Of a stretch of DNA of 64,000 nucleotides, positions 1-9,975 are shown piece by piece. Location: assembly GCA_902782145.1 (NCBI GenBank), contig CACZLZ010000003.1, positions 1 to 64,000 of the forward strand, in the 5' to 3' direction. The translations under genes were made by a program, and so were the position numbers. Positions within the stretch are counted from its first letter, which is position 1, and every line of letters starts with the position of its first letter. Source of the stretch: an uncultured Aeromonadales bacterium. GTDB taxonomy: Bacteria > Pseudomonadota > Gammaproteobacteria > Enterobacterales > Succinivibrionaceae. The notes under the pieces were generated by a model. It searched no databases. It had not been told where the DNA came from and was given only the letters and a program-made list of their open reading frames with translations.

Positions 1-334
1 GGTGAGAAGTGTGACAGGGAAAGGAAAAATCAGTGATAGGCTAAGGTGGAATATTTAGGAAAATTTTGGGTGCATGTAAAATGCACCCGGGAAGTTAAGA
101 TTAGGCAATTAAGGTATAAAAATTCCTGTCCTTTCTGTCGGGCCGCGTTCAGTTATGCCCGGATCCGGGCATCGCATCAGTTCCGCCGCCGGCGCACCCG
201 GCCCCGGCCGTAAGTCCGCCCGGCTTAACTGCCGGACTGCCAGAGACTGACGCCTTACATCGGTGCGTTACGTCTCCCAACTGCTGTCCGGCTGACGCCA
301 TCTGATCTCCGGCGGCTCTCCGGCCACTCGCCGA
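1..334. other. Left-edge intergenic stretch with one hairpin
   Basis: No convincing coding frame. The first 140 bases are AT-rich compared with the rest of the window. They hold a perfect 8-bp stem (68-75 with 81-88, loop GTAAA) lying downstream of the leftward DUF2750 gene. On the minus strand the hairpin is followed by AAAATTTT, so it is at best a weak terminator. The remainder is GC-rich with no recognised signal. Confidence 0.4.
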
Positions 335-733
335 TCAGCTGATCTCAGGATCAATCTCCTCGGTGAACTCCTTGGCCTCAATGGTCACGCACTCGCCCCC
401 GCCGTTGGGGAACACGGCAATCTCAATGCTCACCTCATCCAGCTTGGGCACCCAGTTGGCCAGCCACTTGACCAGGGAAAGCTCCTTGGCCTCACAGTTG
501 ATGAGATTGTTGTCCTTGGTGAACTCCATGGCAAAATCCGGATGAGGCCACACCGGTATGGTGATGGACTGGGACTCCTCGTCTTCGGTGAAGATGATGT
601 CCTTGGTCACGGCATTGCGCACCACCCAGAACTGCAACTCCTGTCTGACTCTCTTGACAAAAAAGTCATAGCGCTCCTCGGCGCTGGCGTACAGATATTT
701 CTTGAAATCCTGTCTCGTCAAAGGTAATGGCAT
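335..733 (-). CDS. DUF2750 domain protein
   Basis: A cytosolic protein of 132 residues with no signal peptide or membrane segment. It matches DUF2750 in size and pattern: an N-terminal helical part (YASAEERYDFFVKRV), a central beta-rich part containing the typical VWPHPDFA stretch, and an acidic C terminus ending EEIDPEIS. The function of the family is not established. The frame is open upstream to 847, but the ATG at 733 follows AGGTGG at a good distance, whereas the upstream part is Arg/Gly-rich translation typical of non-coding GC-rich DNA. It lies about 280 bases downstream of uvrA on the same strand, probably as a separate unit. Confidence 0.75.
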   Translation of the reverse strand: MPLPLTRQDFKKYLYASAEERYDFFVKRVRQELQFWVVRNAVTKDIIFTEDEESQSITIPVWPHPDFAMEFTKDNNLINCEAKELSLVKWLANWVPKLDEVSIEIAVFPNGGGECVTIEAKEFTEEIDPEIS

Positions 734-1013
734 ACAACCACCTGCTCTCTTGTTCTCTGCGCTCCGCTGCCACCCTGCGGCAGTCCGCCTGCGGATCGGT
801 CTCCTCCGTCCCGGAGATCTCACTCCCACCGCCGACCCCGCCACCATAAGGGCAGCCTTCCCTGGCAGCCTGCGCCTTCAGAGCGCACAAAGACGGGACG
901 TCTGCGGAACTGGAACGCCTTTGGGCTAGTATAAAACTTTTTTCGGCGGCAAACCTTAACCGCACATCACAATAATTGATCAGTCCGGTGGCGGTGTCCG
1001 TCATACGGACAGA

Positions 1014-3863
1014 TCAGTCCTCTTTCCCGCCGCTGGCGGCGAGCACCGTCTTCAGGTACTGACCGGTGTAGGATCCCGGGCAGGCGGCCACATCCTCCGG
1101 AGTGCCCTGGGCGATGATCCGGCCGCCGCCGTCGCCGCCCTCGGGACCCAGATCCACAATCCAGTCCGCCGTCTTGATCACGTCCAGGTTGTGCTCAATC
1201 ACCACCACAGTGTTGCCCTTGTCCCTGAGGCGGTACAGCACCTGCAGCAGCATGTCCACATCCTTGAAATGGAGTCCCGTGGTGGGCTCGTCCAGAATGT
1301 AGAGGGTCCGGGAGGTGTCCTTCCGGGCCAGTTCCTTGGCCAGTTTGATCCGCTGGGCCTCGCCTCCGGAGAGCATGGTGGCAGACTGCCCCAGGGTGAT
1401 GTAGGAAAGACCCACCTCCTTCAGCAGCCGGAGCTTGGGCTCCACGGTGGGAATGGCCTTGAAGAACTCATAAGCCTCCTCCACAGACATGTCCAGGATC
1501 TCGGAGATGTTCTTGCCCTTGTACTTCACCTCCAGGGTCTCCCGGTTGAACCGGGTGCCTCCGCAGACATCACAGGGCACATAGACATCCGGCAGGAAGT
1601 TCATCTCCACCCGCACCAGGCCGTCACCCTCGCAGGCCTCGCAACGGCCGCCCCGGACATTGAAGGAGAAGCGGCCGGAGTTGTAGCCCCGGGCCCGGGC
1701 CTCCTCGGTGGCGGCAAACAGATCCCGGATGGGGGCCATGGCCCCGGTGTAGGTTGCCGGATTGGATCGGGGTGTGCGTCCGATGGGATCCTGGTTGATG
1801 GCGATGACCTTGTCGAAATAAGACAGTCCCTCAATGGACTCATAGGGGAAGGACTCCTGGGACTCAGCCCGGTTCAGGAGCCGGGCGGCAATTTTGTAGA
1901 GGGTGTCGTTGATCAGGGTGGACTTGCCGGATCCGGAGACTCCGGTGATGCAGGTGAACAGACCCACAGGTAGCTTCAGATCCACATCCTTGAGGTTGTT
2001 GCCGCAGGCACCCCGCAGGATCAGCCACTGATCGGCCGCCGCCGACCGGCGGACGGGAATGGGGATGCGCTTCCGGCCCGCCAGGTAGTCACCGGTGACC
2101 GATCGGGGGTTGTCCATGATCTCCTGGGGAGTGCCCGCCGCCAGGATCTCTCCGCCGTGAACGCCGGCCCCGGGGCCCACATCCACAATGAAGTCCGCCG
2201 CCCGCATGGTCTCCTCGTCGTGCTCCACCACAATGACGGTGTTGCCGATGTCCCGGAGATGCTGCAGGGTGTCCAGCAGCTTGCCGTTGTCCCGCTGGTG
2301 CAGGCCGATGCTGGGCTCGTCCAGCACATACATGACCCCCACCAGGCCGGCGCCGATCTGGCTGGCCAGGCGGATCCGCTGGGACTCACCGCCGGACAAG
2401 GTCTCGGCGGTCCGGGCCAAGGTCAGGTAACCCAACCCCACATTCACCAGGAAGGACAGCCGGTCGCAGATCTCCTTGAGGACCTTCTCGGCGATCTTCA
2501 GTTTCTGCCCGGTGAAACTTAAGTTCCGGAAAAACTTCTCCGCCTCATGGATGGGCATGTTGATCACGTCCGCAATGCTTGAGTCCCCCACAAAGACGTT
2601 CCGGGCGGACTCGTTCAGCCGGGAGCCGTGGCAGGTGCTGCACACCCTGACGGAAACATACTTGGACATGGCATTGGCCAGATAGGAGGGACCCTTGGGC
2701 TCAAAGTAGCGGCGGCTCATGTTGGGGATGATCCCCTCGAAGGGCTTGCGGATCGTCTTCACCAGACCGTTGTCAGAGAACACCTTGATCTCAATCTCCT
2801 CCGTGCCGGTGCCGTAAAGGAGCAGGCCCTTCTGCCGATCGGTGAGTTCCCTGTAGGGCACATCCAGGGAGAAGCCGTAATGATCAGCCACACTCTTGAG
2901 ATACTGGAAATAATAGTAGCAGCGCTTGTCCCAACCCCGGATGGCGCCGCCGGCAACGGACAGATCCGGATCTGTCACCACCTTTTCAGGATCCACCTGC
3001 TCCCGGCTGCCGAGGCCGCCGCAGTCGGGGCACGCCCCGGCAGGGTTGTTGAAGGAAAAAAGCCGGGGCTCCACCTCGCTCAGGGAGTAGCCACACACCG
3101 GGCAGGCAAAGCGGTTGGAGAAGATCATCATCTTCCCGGCATTCTCACCGTCCATGTAGTCCACATGGACCAGGCCCCCGGAGCGCTTCAGAGCGGTCTC
3201 AAAGGACTCCGCCAGGCGCTGCTGCAGATCCGCCCGCACCCGGAAGCGGTCCACCACCAGCTCAATGGTGTGCTTCCGGCGCAGCTCCAGCTCCGGTGGA
3301 TCCGACAGATCACAGATCTCCCCGTCAATCCGGGCCCGGACAAAGCCGTCGGCGGCCAGGGAAGACAGCAGCTGGCGGTACTCGCCCTTGCGGTCGCTGA
3401 TCACCGGGGAGAGGATCATCAGCTTGGTGCCCTCCGGCAGGGCCAACACCTGATCCACCATCTGGGAGACGGTCTGGGCATTCAGGGTCACCCCGTGGCG
3501 GGGGCAGCGGGCCTCGCCCACCCGGGCAAAGAGCAGGCGGAGGTAGTCATAAATCTCCGTGATGGTGCCCACCGTGGACCGGGGATTGTGGGAGGAGGCC
3601 TTCTGCTCAATGGAAATGGCCGGGGACAGACCTTCTATATGATCCACGTCCGGCTTGTCCATAATGGAGAGGAACTGCCGGGCATAGGGGGAGAGGGACT
3701 CCACATACCGCCGCTGGCCCTCGGCATACAGGGTGTCAAAGGCCAGGGAGGACTTTCCCGATCCGGAAATGCCGGTGACCACCACCAGCTTGTCCCGGGG
3801 GATCACCAGGCTCACATTCTTGAGATTGTGGGTGCGGGCGCCGCGGATTTCGATGTTTTCCAT
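1014..3863 (-). CDS. uvrA: UvrABC system protein A (excinuclease ATPase)
   Basis: DNA damage recognition subunit of nucleotide excision repair; a dimer loads UvrB at lesions. At 949 residues it is close to the E. coli length of 940. Visible parts are the first Walker [10 protein letters not shown] at 31-39, a zinc-module CPVC...CPDC pair near 255-280, the first ABC signature [12 protein letters not shown], the second Walker [10 protein letters not shown], the CEAC...CDVC zinc module, the second signature [12 protein letters not shown], and the Walker B region [10 protein letters not shown]. All motifs are intact. It stands alone, divergent from the dicarboxylate transporter. I found no convincing LexA box upstream, unlike E. 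coli uvrA. Confidence 0.98.
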   Translation of the reverse strand: MENIEIRGARTHNLKNVSLVIPRDKLVVVTGISGSGKSSLAFDTLYAEGQRRYVESLSPYARQFLSIMDKPDVDHIEGLSPAISIEQKASSHNPRSTVGTITEIYDYLRLLFARVGEARCPRHGVTLNAQTVSQMVDQVLALPEGTKLMILSPVISDRKGEYRQLLSSLAADGFVRARIDGEICDLSDPPELELRRKHTIELVVDRFRVRADLQQRLAESFETALKRSGGLVHVDYMDGENAGKMMIFSNRFACPVCGYSLSEVEPRLFSFNNPAGACPDCGGLGSREQVDPEKVVTDPDLSVAGGAIRGWDKRCYYYFQYLKSVADHYGFSLDVPYRELTDRQKGLLLYGTGTEEIEIKVFSDNGLVKTIRKPFEGIIPNMSRRYFEPKGPSYLANAMSKYVSVRVCSTCHGSRLNESARNVFVGDSSIADVINMPIHEAEKFFRNLSFTGQKLKIAEKVLKEICDRLSFLVNVGLGYLTLARTAETLSGGESQRIRLASQIGAGLVGVMYVLDEPSIGLHQRDNGKLLDTLQHLRDIGNTVIVVEHDEETMRAADFIVDVGPGAGVHGGEILAAGTPQEIMDNPRSVTGDYLAGRKRIPIPVRRSAAADQWLILRGACGNNLKDVDLKLPVGLFTCITGVSGSGKSTLINDTLYKIAARLLNRAESQESFPYESIEGLSYFDKVIAINQDPIGRTPRSNPATYTGAMAPIRDLFAATEEARARGYNSGRFSFNVRGGRCEACEGDGLVRVEMNFLPDVYVPCDVCGGTRFNRETLEVKYKGKNISEILDMSVEEAYEFFKAIPTVEPKLRLLKEVGLSYITLGQSATMLSGGEAQRIKLAKELARKDTSRTLYILDEPTTGLHFKDVDMLLQVLYRLRDKGNTVVVIEHNLDVIKTADWIVDLGPEGGDGGGRIIAQGTPEDVAACPGSYTGQYLKTVLAASGGKED

Positions 3864-3914
3864 AAGAGAACGCTACTGATCTTTATTATGAGTCGCAATG
3901 TGGGGCAAAAATCC

Positions 3915-3943
3915 ATTATATCCCATGGCCACGGGGGGATAAA
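3915..3943 (-). promoter_or_regulatory. Probable uvrA promoter
   Basis: On the minus strand a perfect TATAAT (3915-3920) lies about 50 bases before the uvrA ATG. A weak -35 (TTTATC, 3938-3943) sits 17 bp further upstream. No CTG-N10-CAG LexA operator overlaps it. Confidence 0.5.
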
Positions 3944-4027
3944 TACCCGCCACCCGGGGCCGGCACAGGGTTTTCCGGGAAAAAACTCATTCTGTCAGCC
4001 ACCTTTCAAAATCCACATCTGTCTGAA

Positions 4028-4053
4028 TTGTGCACAATCTTCTGTGATATACT
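4028..4053 (+). promoter_or_regulatory. Probable promoter of the DASS transporter gene
   Basis: An extended -10 (TGA-TATACT, 4045-4053) lies about 37 bases before the TTG start. The -35 region is poor (TTGTGC at 4028 with only a 14-bp spacer), so the extended -10 would carry recognition. Confidence 0.4.
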
Positions 4054-4089
4054 GCGCACGTTTTTTTGTTTTCATAACAGGAGTTTATT

Positions 4090-5622
4090 TTGAGCGAAGA
4101 CAGACCCATACCGCAGACGGGCGATGGTGTTGCCGCTCAGGACAGCGGCGGCAGCGCGGCTGTCCAGCAGCCCAGGCCCATGATGGCTGATCGTTCCGAA
4201 GATGAGCCTGAAACCAAGATGAATGTGAGAACCGAGATCATCAAGATCATAACCGTGGTGGTGGCCTCCATCATTGCCGGCTTCCTGCCACTGCTTTTCC
4301 CCGGTGCCCTGGATCTCACCCCGGTGCAGCATATCCTGCTGGTGATCTTCACCGCCACGGCTTTCTGCTGGATCACCGAGCCCATTCCGGTTTACGCCAC
4401 CTCCCTGTTCGCCATGGGAGCCCTGGCCATCCTGATCTCGGACTCCTCCTTCTGGGGTCTAAGGGACTACCTGATGGAGGCTGACAAGGCCCACGTCATC
4501 AGTTACAAGTCCGTCCTCAGCAGCTTCAGCGCCCCGGTGGTGATCCTGTTCATCGGCGGATTCGCCCTGGCCATAGCCGCCACCAAGTACAAGCTGGACA
4601 TCAACCTGGCCCGGATCCTGCTGAAGCCCTTCGGCAAGAAACCTGCCATGGTGACCCTGGGCATCATGACCGTGACGGCCTGCTTTGCCATGTTCATGAG
4701 CAACACCGCCACCACCGTGATGATGCTGGCCATGATCACCCCGGTGATCGCGGTGTTCGACAAGGCTGACCGGGGGATCAAGGCCATTGTGTTCTGCGTC
4801 CCCGTGGCTGCCAACATCGGCGGCATCGCCACCCCCGTGGGCACACCTCCCAACGCCATTGCCCTGGGCTTCCTCACCGGAGCTGACACCATCAGCTTCC
4901 TGGAGTGGATGAAGGTGGGCTTCCCCCTGGCAGTGGTCTGCGTCCTGGTGGGCTGGATCCTCCTGTGTGTCCTCTACCCCATCAAGCAGAAGGAAATCGA
5001 GATCAAGATTGAATCCAAGTTTGCCAAGGACTGGAAATCCATCACCGTGTATGTGGTGTTCGCCCTGACCATCCTCCTGTGGATGACCGAGCGCTGGCAC
5101 GGGATCAACAGCTATGTGGTCGCCCTTATCCCTCTCATCGGCTACACCTGCACCGGCATCATCAAGACCGCCGATATCAAGACCATGAACTGGGATGTGA
5201 TCTGGCTGATTGCCGGAGGCATCGCCCTGGGTGACGCCCTGGGCAAGACCGGTCTGGCAGCCAAGCTGGCCAACATCATCGACTATGCCCAGTACAGCGG
5301 CCTGATGATCGTGATCCTGCTGAGCATCATCGGCTGGGCACTGTCCAACTTCATCTCCAACACCGCCTCCGCCAACCTGATGCTGCCCATTGCTGTGGCA
5401 GTGCTGACCCAGGCCGGCGACATCGGCATTGCACGGTCCACGGTGCTCATGTTCTGCGCCATCGCCATCTCCTTTGCCATGAGCCTGCCCATCAGCACCC
5501 CGCCTAACGCCCTGGCCTATGCCACCGGCTACCTGCGCAACCGGGACATCATGTTCGCCGGCGGCATCATCAGCGTGGTCTGCCTGGGACTGGGGATCCT
5601 GACCATGTGGATGGTGGGCTGA
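4090..5622 (+). CDS. DASS-family (SLC13) anion:sodium symporter, probably dicarboxylate
   Basis: Inner-membrane secondary transporter of 510 residues. After about 45 hydrophilic residues there are roughly a dozen hydrophobic segments. The two inverted-repeat SNT signatures of the DASS/CitT fold are present: SNTATTVMMLAM in the first half and SNTASANLMLPIA in the second, along with TPVGTPPNAIA and STPPNALAYATGY, which form the substrate/sodium site. Substrate cannot be fixed from sequence; C4-dicarboxylates such as succinate are usual. The start is an unusual TTG, chosen because AGGAG precedes it by eight bases; an ATG about 30 codons in has no comparable site. It is a single-gene unit with its own promoter and terminator. 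Confidence 0.9.
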   Translation: MSEDRPIPQTGDGVAAQDSGGSAAVQQPRPMMADRSEDEPETKMNVRTEIIKIITVVVASIIAGFLPLLFPGALDLTPVQHILLVIFTATAFCWITEPIPVYATSLFAMGALAILISDSSFWGLRDYLMEADKAHVISYKSVLSSFSAPVVILFIGGFALAIAATKYKLDINLARILLKPFGKKPAMVTLGIMTVTACFAMFMSNTATTVMMLAMITPVIAVFDKADRGIKAIVFCVPVAANIGGIATPVGTPPNAIALGFLTGADTISFLEWMKVGFPLAVVCVLVGWILLCVLYPIKQKEIEIKIESKFAKDWKSITVYVVFALTILLWMTERWHGINSYVVALIPLIGYTCTGIIKTADIKTMNWDVIWLIAGGIALGDALGKTGLAAKLANIIDYAQYSGLMIVILLSIIGWALSNFISNTASANLMLPIAVAVLTQAGDIGIARSTVLMFCAIAISFAMSLPISTPPNALAYATGYLRNRDIMFAGGIISVVCLGLGILTMWMVG

Positions 5623-5662
5623 GCGCCTTCAGCATAAGGCGGCATGGCCGCCAGATGAGAAG

Positions 5663-5689
5663 GGGATCCCTGACGGGGTCCCTTTTTTT
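5663..5689 (+). terminator. Rho-independent terminator after the DASS gene
   Basis: GGGATCCC (5663-5670), loop TGAC, GGGGTCCC (5675-5682) form an 8-bp stem with one T-G wobble, followed by seven T residues. It starts 40 bases after the stop codon. Confidence 0.85.
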
Positions 5690-5838
5690 GCGCCCGGCAA
5701 CAGGCCGCAGCCCTGTCCGGGCAATTGATCCGGAGAATAGCGGTTGCGCCGGAGAAGGGTGAACGCACCGGTGTGAAGCTCCCGGAGGCGGCCGGGGGGC
5801 ACTCCTTGAAAACCGCCCCCTTGAAAATCGCACTCCCG

Positions 5839-5880
5839 AAAAACAGAACTGCCGCCTAGCGCCAGTAGGTGCCAGGCGGC
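5839..5880 (-). terminator. Probable terminator of rpoH
   Basis: GCCGCCT (5851-5857) pairs with AGGCGGC (5874-5880), with further inner pairing. On the minus strand the stem is followed by AGTTCTGTTTTT. It begins about 46 bases beyond the rpoH stop. The rest of the 5623-5926 gap holds nothing else I recognise. Confidence 0.6.
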
Positions 5881-5926
5881 AGCAACCGGGGCATTTGGTC
5901 CCGGTGAGCCGTGATCCCTTAAGGGA

Positions 5927-6799
5927 TCAGATCTTCTTTTCGGCTATGTATTTCCGCAGGGTATCCATGGCCTGCTTCTCCAACTGGCGGATCCGCTCAG
6001 CTGAAACCGAGTACTTGTCAGCCAGCTCCTGGAGGGTTGCCGGCTTCTCATCCAGCCAGCGGCGGCGGATAATGTAGCGGGCTCGCTCATCCAGTTTGTC
6101 AAAGGCCTCCTTCAGGGCCTCCTGGGCGCATTTCTGCCAGTTGGCATTCTCGTACTTCAAGGAGAAGTTGGAAGTACGATCCTCCAGGAAGAGGCAGGGT
6201 GCATTGAGCTGACGGCCCTCAGGCTCGTCATCCTCGGCATAGTCATAGGACACATCAGTGGAGGCCATGCGGGTCTCCATCTCGGTGACCTCGTCCGGGG
6301 TCACGCCCAGCTCCTGGGCCACCATGCTCACATCGGAGCTGGAAAGCCAGGACACACTGCGCTTGAACTTCCGCAGATTGAAAAACAGCTTCCGCTGGGC
6401 CTTGGTGGTGGCCACCTTGACCATCTTCCAGTTGCGGATCACAAACTCGTGGATCTCAGACTTGATCCAGTGAATGGCATAAGTTGCCAGCCGGACCCCA
6501 GCCCTAGGATCAAAGCGCTTGACCGCCTGCATCAGGCCCACGCTGCCTTCCTGGATCAGATCCTTCAGGGGGAGGCCGTAGCCCAGATAGCCCCTGGCCA
6601 CATGCACCACGAAGCGCATGTGGGACATGACCAGACGGTAGGCGGCCTCCTTGTCTCCGGTCTCCCGGAGCTGCTCAGCCAGGCTGTACTCCTCGTCCTT
6701 GGTCAGCATGGGATAACTGTTGATCCTGCTGATGTAGGCTTCAAGTCCGTCATACTGTACAAGGGAACCTGCACCGGCACTGCTCACAAGCTCTGTCAT
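5927..6799 (-). CDS. rpoH: RNA polymerase sigma-32 (heat shock sigma factor)
   Basis: Directs RNA polymerase to heat-shock promoters. The product is about 290 residues, close to the 284 of E. coli. The RpoH box QRKLFFNLRK, unique to this sigma, is present. So are region 2 (GLPLKDLIQEGSVGLMQAVKRFDP, region 2.4 YAIHWIKSEI) and C-terminal region 4 (LQELADKYSVSAERIRQLE). The frame is open to an ATG at 6877, but the promoter -10 lies at 6866-6871, so that codon is upstream of the likely transcript start. The ATG at 6799 gives MTELVSSAG, matching family N termini. It is downstream of ftsX in the classical gammaproteobacterial order. Confidence 0.97.
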   Translation of the reverse strand: MTELVSSAGAGSLVQYDGLEAYISRINSYPMLTKDEEYSLAEQLRETGDKEAAYRLVMSHMRFVVHVARGYLGYGLPLKDLIQEGSVGLMQAVKRFDPRAGVRLATYAIHWIKSEIHEFVIRNWKMVKVATTKAQRKLFFNLRKFKRSVSWLSSSDVSMVAQELGVTPDEVTEMETRMASTDVSYDYAEDDEPEGRQLNAPCLFLEDRTSNFSLKYENANWQKCAQEALKEAFDKLDERARYIIRRRWLDEKPATLQELADKYSVSAERIRQLEKQAMDTLRKYIAEKKI

Positions 6800-6865
6800 C
6801 TTCGTCTTCAGCTCCGCATTCCCAAAATCACCGGAAAGGCTCTGCACGCCATTCCGCACACATGA

Positions 6866-6893
6866 AGTATAGTGCAAATTCTGAAAAAATCAA
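6866..6893 (-). promoter_or_regulatory. Promoter of rpoH
   Basis: Minus-strand TTGATT (6888-6893), 16-bp spacer, TATACT (6866-6871); this is a good sigma-70 type promoter. A start near 6859 gives a leader of about 60 bases. The remainder of the gap up to ftsX (6894-7201) is GC-rich with no gene or clear terminator seen. Confidence 0.7.
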
Positions 6894-7201
6894 CATTGAT
6901 CACAAAATATACAGTTTTTTGCATTCCGCAAGAAAGGAAGGACAAACATGCCGTTCAGACCTGGGACCCGGTGCTGCGGGACAGGGCGCATACGGCTCAG
7001 AAGCAGTGGCGGTGAAGACGAATGATCGCGGAAAGAAGAGTCTGGCGGGACGGCAGATGCCGGAAGGACGGCCGGTGAAGGCGACAGGCAGGGAGCCGGG
7101 GATCTGCTGCAGGAGCACCAGACACCTGGCTCCGGGATCCGGTCCAAAGGCCGGCTTGGATCTGACAGGATCAGCCCCTGCCAACCCTGATCAGCGCCGG
7201 A

Positions 7202-8134
7202 TCAGCGGTCGCTGTAGCGCATGAGGGTGAGTTTGGTGGCCACCACGCTCAGCAGGATGCTCACCACCACCACAGCGGAGGTCTCCCAGAAGGAGAGCAG
7301 GGACATCTCATACTTCTCCCCGTACAGCTCGGCCAGCTCATTGACGATGTAGGAGGCGCAGAGGACAAAGAACTCGTTGACCCACCAGGCCAGCAGGCCA
7401 CCGAAAAAGCCCAAGAGAATGCCGGAGTACACATAGGGCCGGGCGATGAAAGAGTCGGTGGCGCCGAAGAACTTCATGACCATGATCTCCTCCCGGTGGT
7501 ACATGACGTTGATCCGCACCGTGTTGGCCACCGTGAGGATGACCCCGGCCAGCAGCATGATCCCCAGGGATATGGCAAGGTTCCGCATCAAGCTGGCGAT
7601 CCCCTTCAGCCGCTTGACCCACATGAGGTCAAACTTGCCCTGCTCCACCTCCTCAAGGGCGTTCAGACGCCGGAGCATGCTCTCGGCGGCATTCTGATCG
7701 GCCACGATCTCCTCTGCCGGGGTCACCACCAGCACATCAGGGAGCGGATTCTCCGCCAGGTACCTGATGGGCTCGGCAAAGCCCGAGAGCCGGGAGAACT
7801 CCACAATGCCCTCCTCCCGGGGGATGAAGCGCACCGTGCGGATCTGGGGATCAGAGCGCATGCGCTCCGTGAAGGCCTCCGCCTTCTCCCGGGGGAGTTC
7901 CCGGTGAAGGTACAGGGAGATCTGGCAGGTGTCATTCAGCCGGGCAGTCACCATGGCCGCATTGAGGTACAGCACATAGAATGTCATGGGCACCGCCAGG
8001 CTCACGGCAATAACCGCCAGAGTCAGGCAGGTGCGGAAGGGAGAGGACAGCAGGGACAGGAAAGATCTCCGGAAGACCCTCCAGTGCTGCAGAATAAGGC
8101 GCTCACGCCCGGCGGACTTGCGGTTCTCAGCCAT
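7202..8134 (-). CDS. ftsX: Cell division protein FtsX
   Basis: Inner-membrane partner of FtsE at the division septum; the complex controls periplasmic murein hydrolase activation. The protein has 310 residues. A basic cytosolic N terminus is followed by a first membrane segment near 38-60, a periplasmic domain of about 130 residues, then three membrane segments near 180-305 (AISLGIMLLAGVILTVANTV, YVYSGILLGFFGGLLAWWV, and the last before the C terminus). The start overlaps the ftsE stop by eight bases, indicating translational coupling. Confidence 0.95.
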   Translation of the reverse strand: MAENRKSAGRERLILQHWRVFRRSFLSLLSSPFRTCLTLAVIAVSLAVPMTFYVLYLNAAMVTARLNDTCQISLYLHRELPREKAEAFTERMRSDPQIRTVRFIPREEGIVEFSRLSGFAEPIRYLAENPLPDVLVVTPAEEIVADQNAAESMLRRLNALEEVEQGKFDLMWVKRLKGIASLMRNLAISLGIMLLAGVILTVANTVRINVMYHREEIMVMKFFGATDSFIARPYVYSGILLGFFGGLLAWWVNEFFVLCASYIVNELAELYGEKYEMSLLSFWETSAVVVVSILLSVVATKLTLMRYSDR

Positions 8135-8837
8135 GTCTGGCCTCCCGGGTTTCCCGGGCCGGTGCGGCGGCGGGAGCCGGCTCGTCGGCCACCAACTTCC
8201 CCCGGCGGAGCACCAGCTGTCGGCAGGGCTTCAGGCTGAAGAGGCTGCTGTCATGGGTGGCCAGGAGCACCGTGGCGCCGCTGCGGTTGAACACCGTGAA
8301 CAGTTTCAGGATCTCCGCAGACATCTCGGGATCCAGATTGCCGGTGGGCTCGTCAGCCAGCAGGATCCGGGGGGAATGGACGATGGCCCGGGCAATGCCC
8401 ACCCGCTGCTGCTCACCTCCGGACAAAGTCAAAGGGAAGTAACCGCTCTTGTCGATCAGGCCCACATAGTCCAGGGCGGCATTGGTGCGCTTGGTGATAT
8501 CCTCAGAGCGGTAGCCCTCAATCTCCAGGGGGAGCGCCACATTCTCAAACACCGTGCGGCTGTTGATGAGGCGGTAATCCTGGAAGATCATGCCGATCTG
8601 GCGCCGTATGTAGGGGATCCGCTCCCGGGTCAGCCGGGTGATATCCTCGCCGTTGAAGTAAATCCGGCCCAGGCTCGGCTGCTCAATGGCGGAGATCATC
8701 TTCAGGAGGGTGCTCTTCCCGGCGCCGCTGTGGCCCCTAAGGTACACCATCTCCCCCTTGGCAATGGAAAAGCTCACCTGCTGGATGGCCTGGAAGCCGC
8801 CCACGTAGCTTTTGGACACCTGCTCAAAGCGGATCAT
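8127..8837 (-). CDS. ftsE: Cell division ATP-binding protein FtsE
   Basis: ABC ATPase paired with FtsX. It has 236 residues with Walker A GHSGAGKST near 35, the Q-loop IGMIFQDYRL, signature LSGGEQQRVGIARA, Walker B ILLADEPTGNLD and the switch His in ATHDSSLF. All are intact. It lies 13 bases after ftsY and overlaps ftsX, so ftsY-ftsE-ftsX form one operon. Confidence 0.96.
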   Translation of the reverse strand: MIRFEQVSKSYVGGFQAIQQVSFSIAKGEMVYLRGHSGAGKSTLLKMISAIEQPSLGRIYFNGEDITRLTRERIPYIRRQIGMIFQDYRLINSRTVFENVALPLEIEGYRSEDITKRTNAALDYVGLIDKSGYFPLTLSGGEQQRVGIARAIVHSPRILLADEPTGNLDPEMSAEILKLFTVFNRSGATVLLATHDSSLFSLKPCRQLVLRRGKLVADEPAPAAAPARETREARHG

Positions 8838-8850
8838 CGGCCGTCACCCG

Positions 8851-9948
8851 TCACTCGTCATCCCGGGAGAACAGCGCAGTCACAAAGTCCCCGGCGTTGA
8901 AATCCCTGAGATCCTCGATCCCCTCTCCCACACCGATGAAGCGCACCGGGATACGGAAGCGGTCGGCAATGGCGAAGATGATCCCGCCCTTGGCGGTGCC
9001 GTCCAGTTTGGTCAGGCAGATCCCGGACACCGGCACGGCATTATTGAACAGTTCCGCCTGGCTGATGGCATTCTGACCGGTACCCGCATCCAGGGTCAGC
9101 AGGACCTCATGGGGCGCCGTGGGATCAATTTTCCGCATGACCCGGACGATCTTGGCCAGTTCCTCCATGAGGTTGGCCTTGTTCTGAAGCCTGCCGGCGG
9201 TGTCGGCAATAAGCACATCCGTCCCCTTGGACCGGGCGGAGCTCAGGGCGTCATAAATCACGGAGGCGGCATCGGATCCGGTCTGCTGGGCCACCACCGG
9301 AATGCCGTTGCGCTCACCCCAGACCTGCAGCTGCTCCACCGCCGCTGCCCGGAAAGTGTCACCGGCGGCCAGCATCACCGACCGTCCCTGCTCCCGGAAC
9401 TTCCGGGCCAGTTTGCCGATGGTGGTGGTCTTGCCCACCCCGTTGACCCCCACCATGAGGATCACATAAGGGCGGTGCCCCTCGATCACCAGGGGTTGCT
9501 CCGCCGGCCGGAGGATCTCCAGCATCTGCTCCCGGAGGATCTCATAAAGAGCCTCGGCGTCCCGGAGCTCCCCCAGGCGTGCCCTGGAGGTCACGGCGTC
9601 CATGATCTTCCTGGTGGTGTCCACCCCCAGATCTGCCATCAGCAGGGAGGTTTCCAGCTCCTCGAAGAGATCGTCATCGATCTTCTTCCCCCGGAAAAGT
9701 GCCATCAGGCCATAGCCGATATTGTTCTTGGTCTTCCTAAGACCCTGCACCAGGCGGCTGAAGAAGCCCTTCTTCTTCTGCTCCTTCTCCCCGCCCTCAG
9801 CGGGAACTGCTGCCGGACTTGCAGTGGGATCCTCACCCCGGCGGTCACCGGATCCGGAGGCAGCAGTCTCCGCTGCCCCGGCTTTCTCCGGCACAGCATC
9901 AGCCTCTGACGATCCTTCCTTCTTCTTTCCCCAGGAAAACAGTCCCAT
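8851..9948 (-). CDS. ftsY: Signal recognition particle receptor FtsY
   Basis: SRP-receptor GTPase that docks ribosome-nascent chain complexes at the membrane. About 365 residues: an acidic/charged N-terminal A domain of about 60 residues (shorter than in E. coli), then the NG domain with GVNGVGKTTTIGKLARKF, DTAGR, and TKLDGTAKGG. The ATG at 9948 follows GGAG by about eight bases; the TTG at 9963 lacks this. Two hairpins stand immediately upstream, between rsmD and this start. Confidence 0.96.
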   Translation of the reverse strand: MGLFSWGKKKEGSSEADAVPEKAGAAETAASGSGDRRGEDPTASPAAVPAEGGEKEQKKKGFFSRLVQGLRKTKNNIGYGLMALFRGKKIDDDLFEELETSLLMADLGVDTTRKIMDAVTSRARLGELRDAEALYEILREQMLEILRPAEQPLVIEGHRPYVILMVGVNGVGKTTTIGKLARKFREQGRSVMLAAGDTFRAAAVEQLQVWGERNGIPVVAQQTGSDAASVIYDALSSARSKGTDVLIADTAGRLQNKANLMEELAKIVRVMRKIDPTAPHEVLLTLDAGTGQNAISQAELFNNAVPVSGICLTKLDGTAKGGIIFAIADRFRIPVRFIGVGEGIEDLRDFNAGDFVTALFSRDDE

Positions 9949-9975
9949 GCCGGCACTCCGCAAACCATGAAAACC

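Noticed and set aside
1..334. tRNA or small RNA gene at the left edge
   Set aside because: Only one simple hairpin; no cloverleaf, no TTCRA-type T loop and no promoter-terminator pair.
3864..4089. LexA (SOS) box upstream of uvrA
   Set aside because: The nearest string, CTGTGATATACTGCGC at about 4043, lacks the second half CAG and fits the DASS promoter instead.
2628..4190. Long rightward frame of 520 codons opposite uvrA
   Set aside because: Antisense of uvrA; Gly/His/Leu/Gln-rich product typical of the complement of GC-rich genes, no family motif.
6800..6877. Longer RpoH starting at 6877
   Set aside because: The promoter -10 (6866-6871) would lie inside the coding region, and the extra 26 residues do not match sigma-32 N termini.
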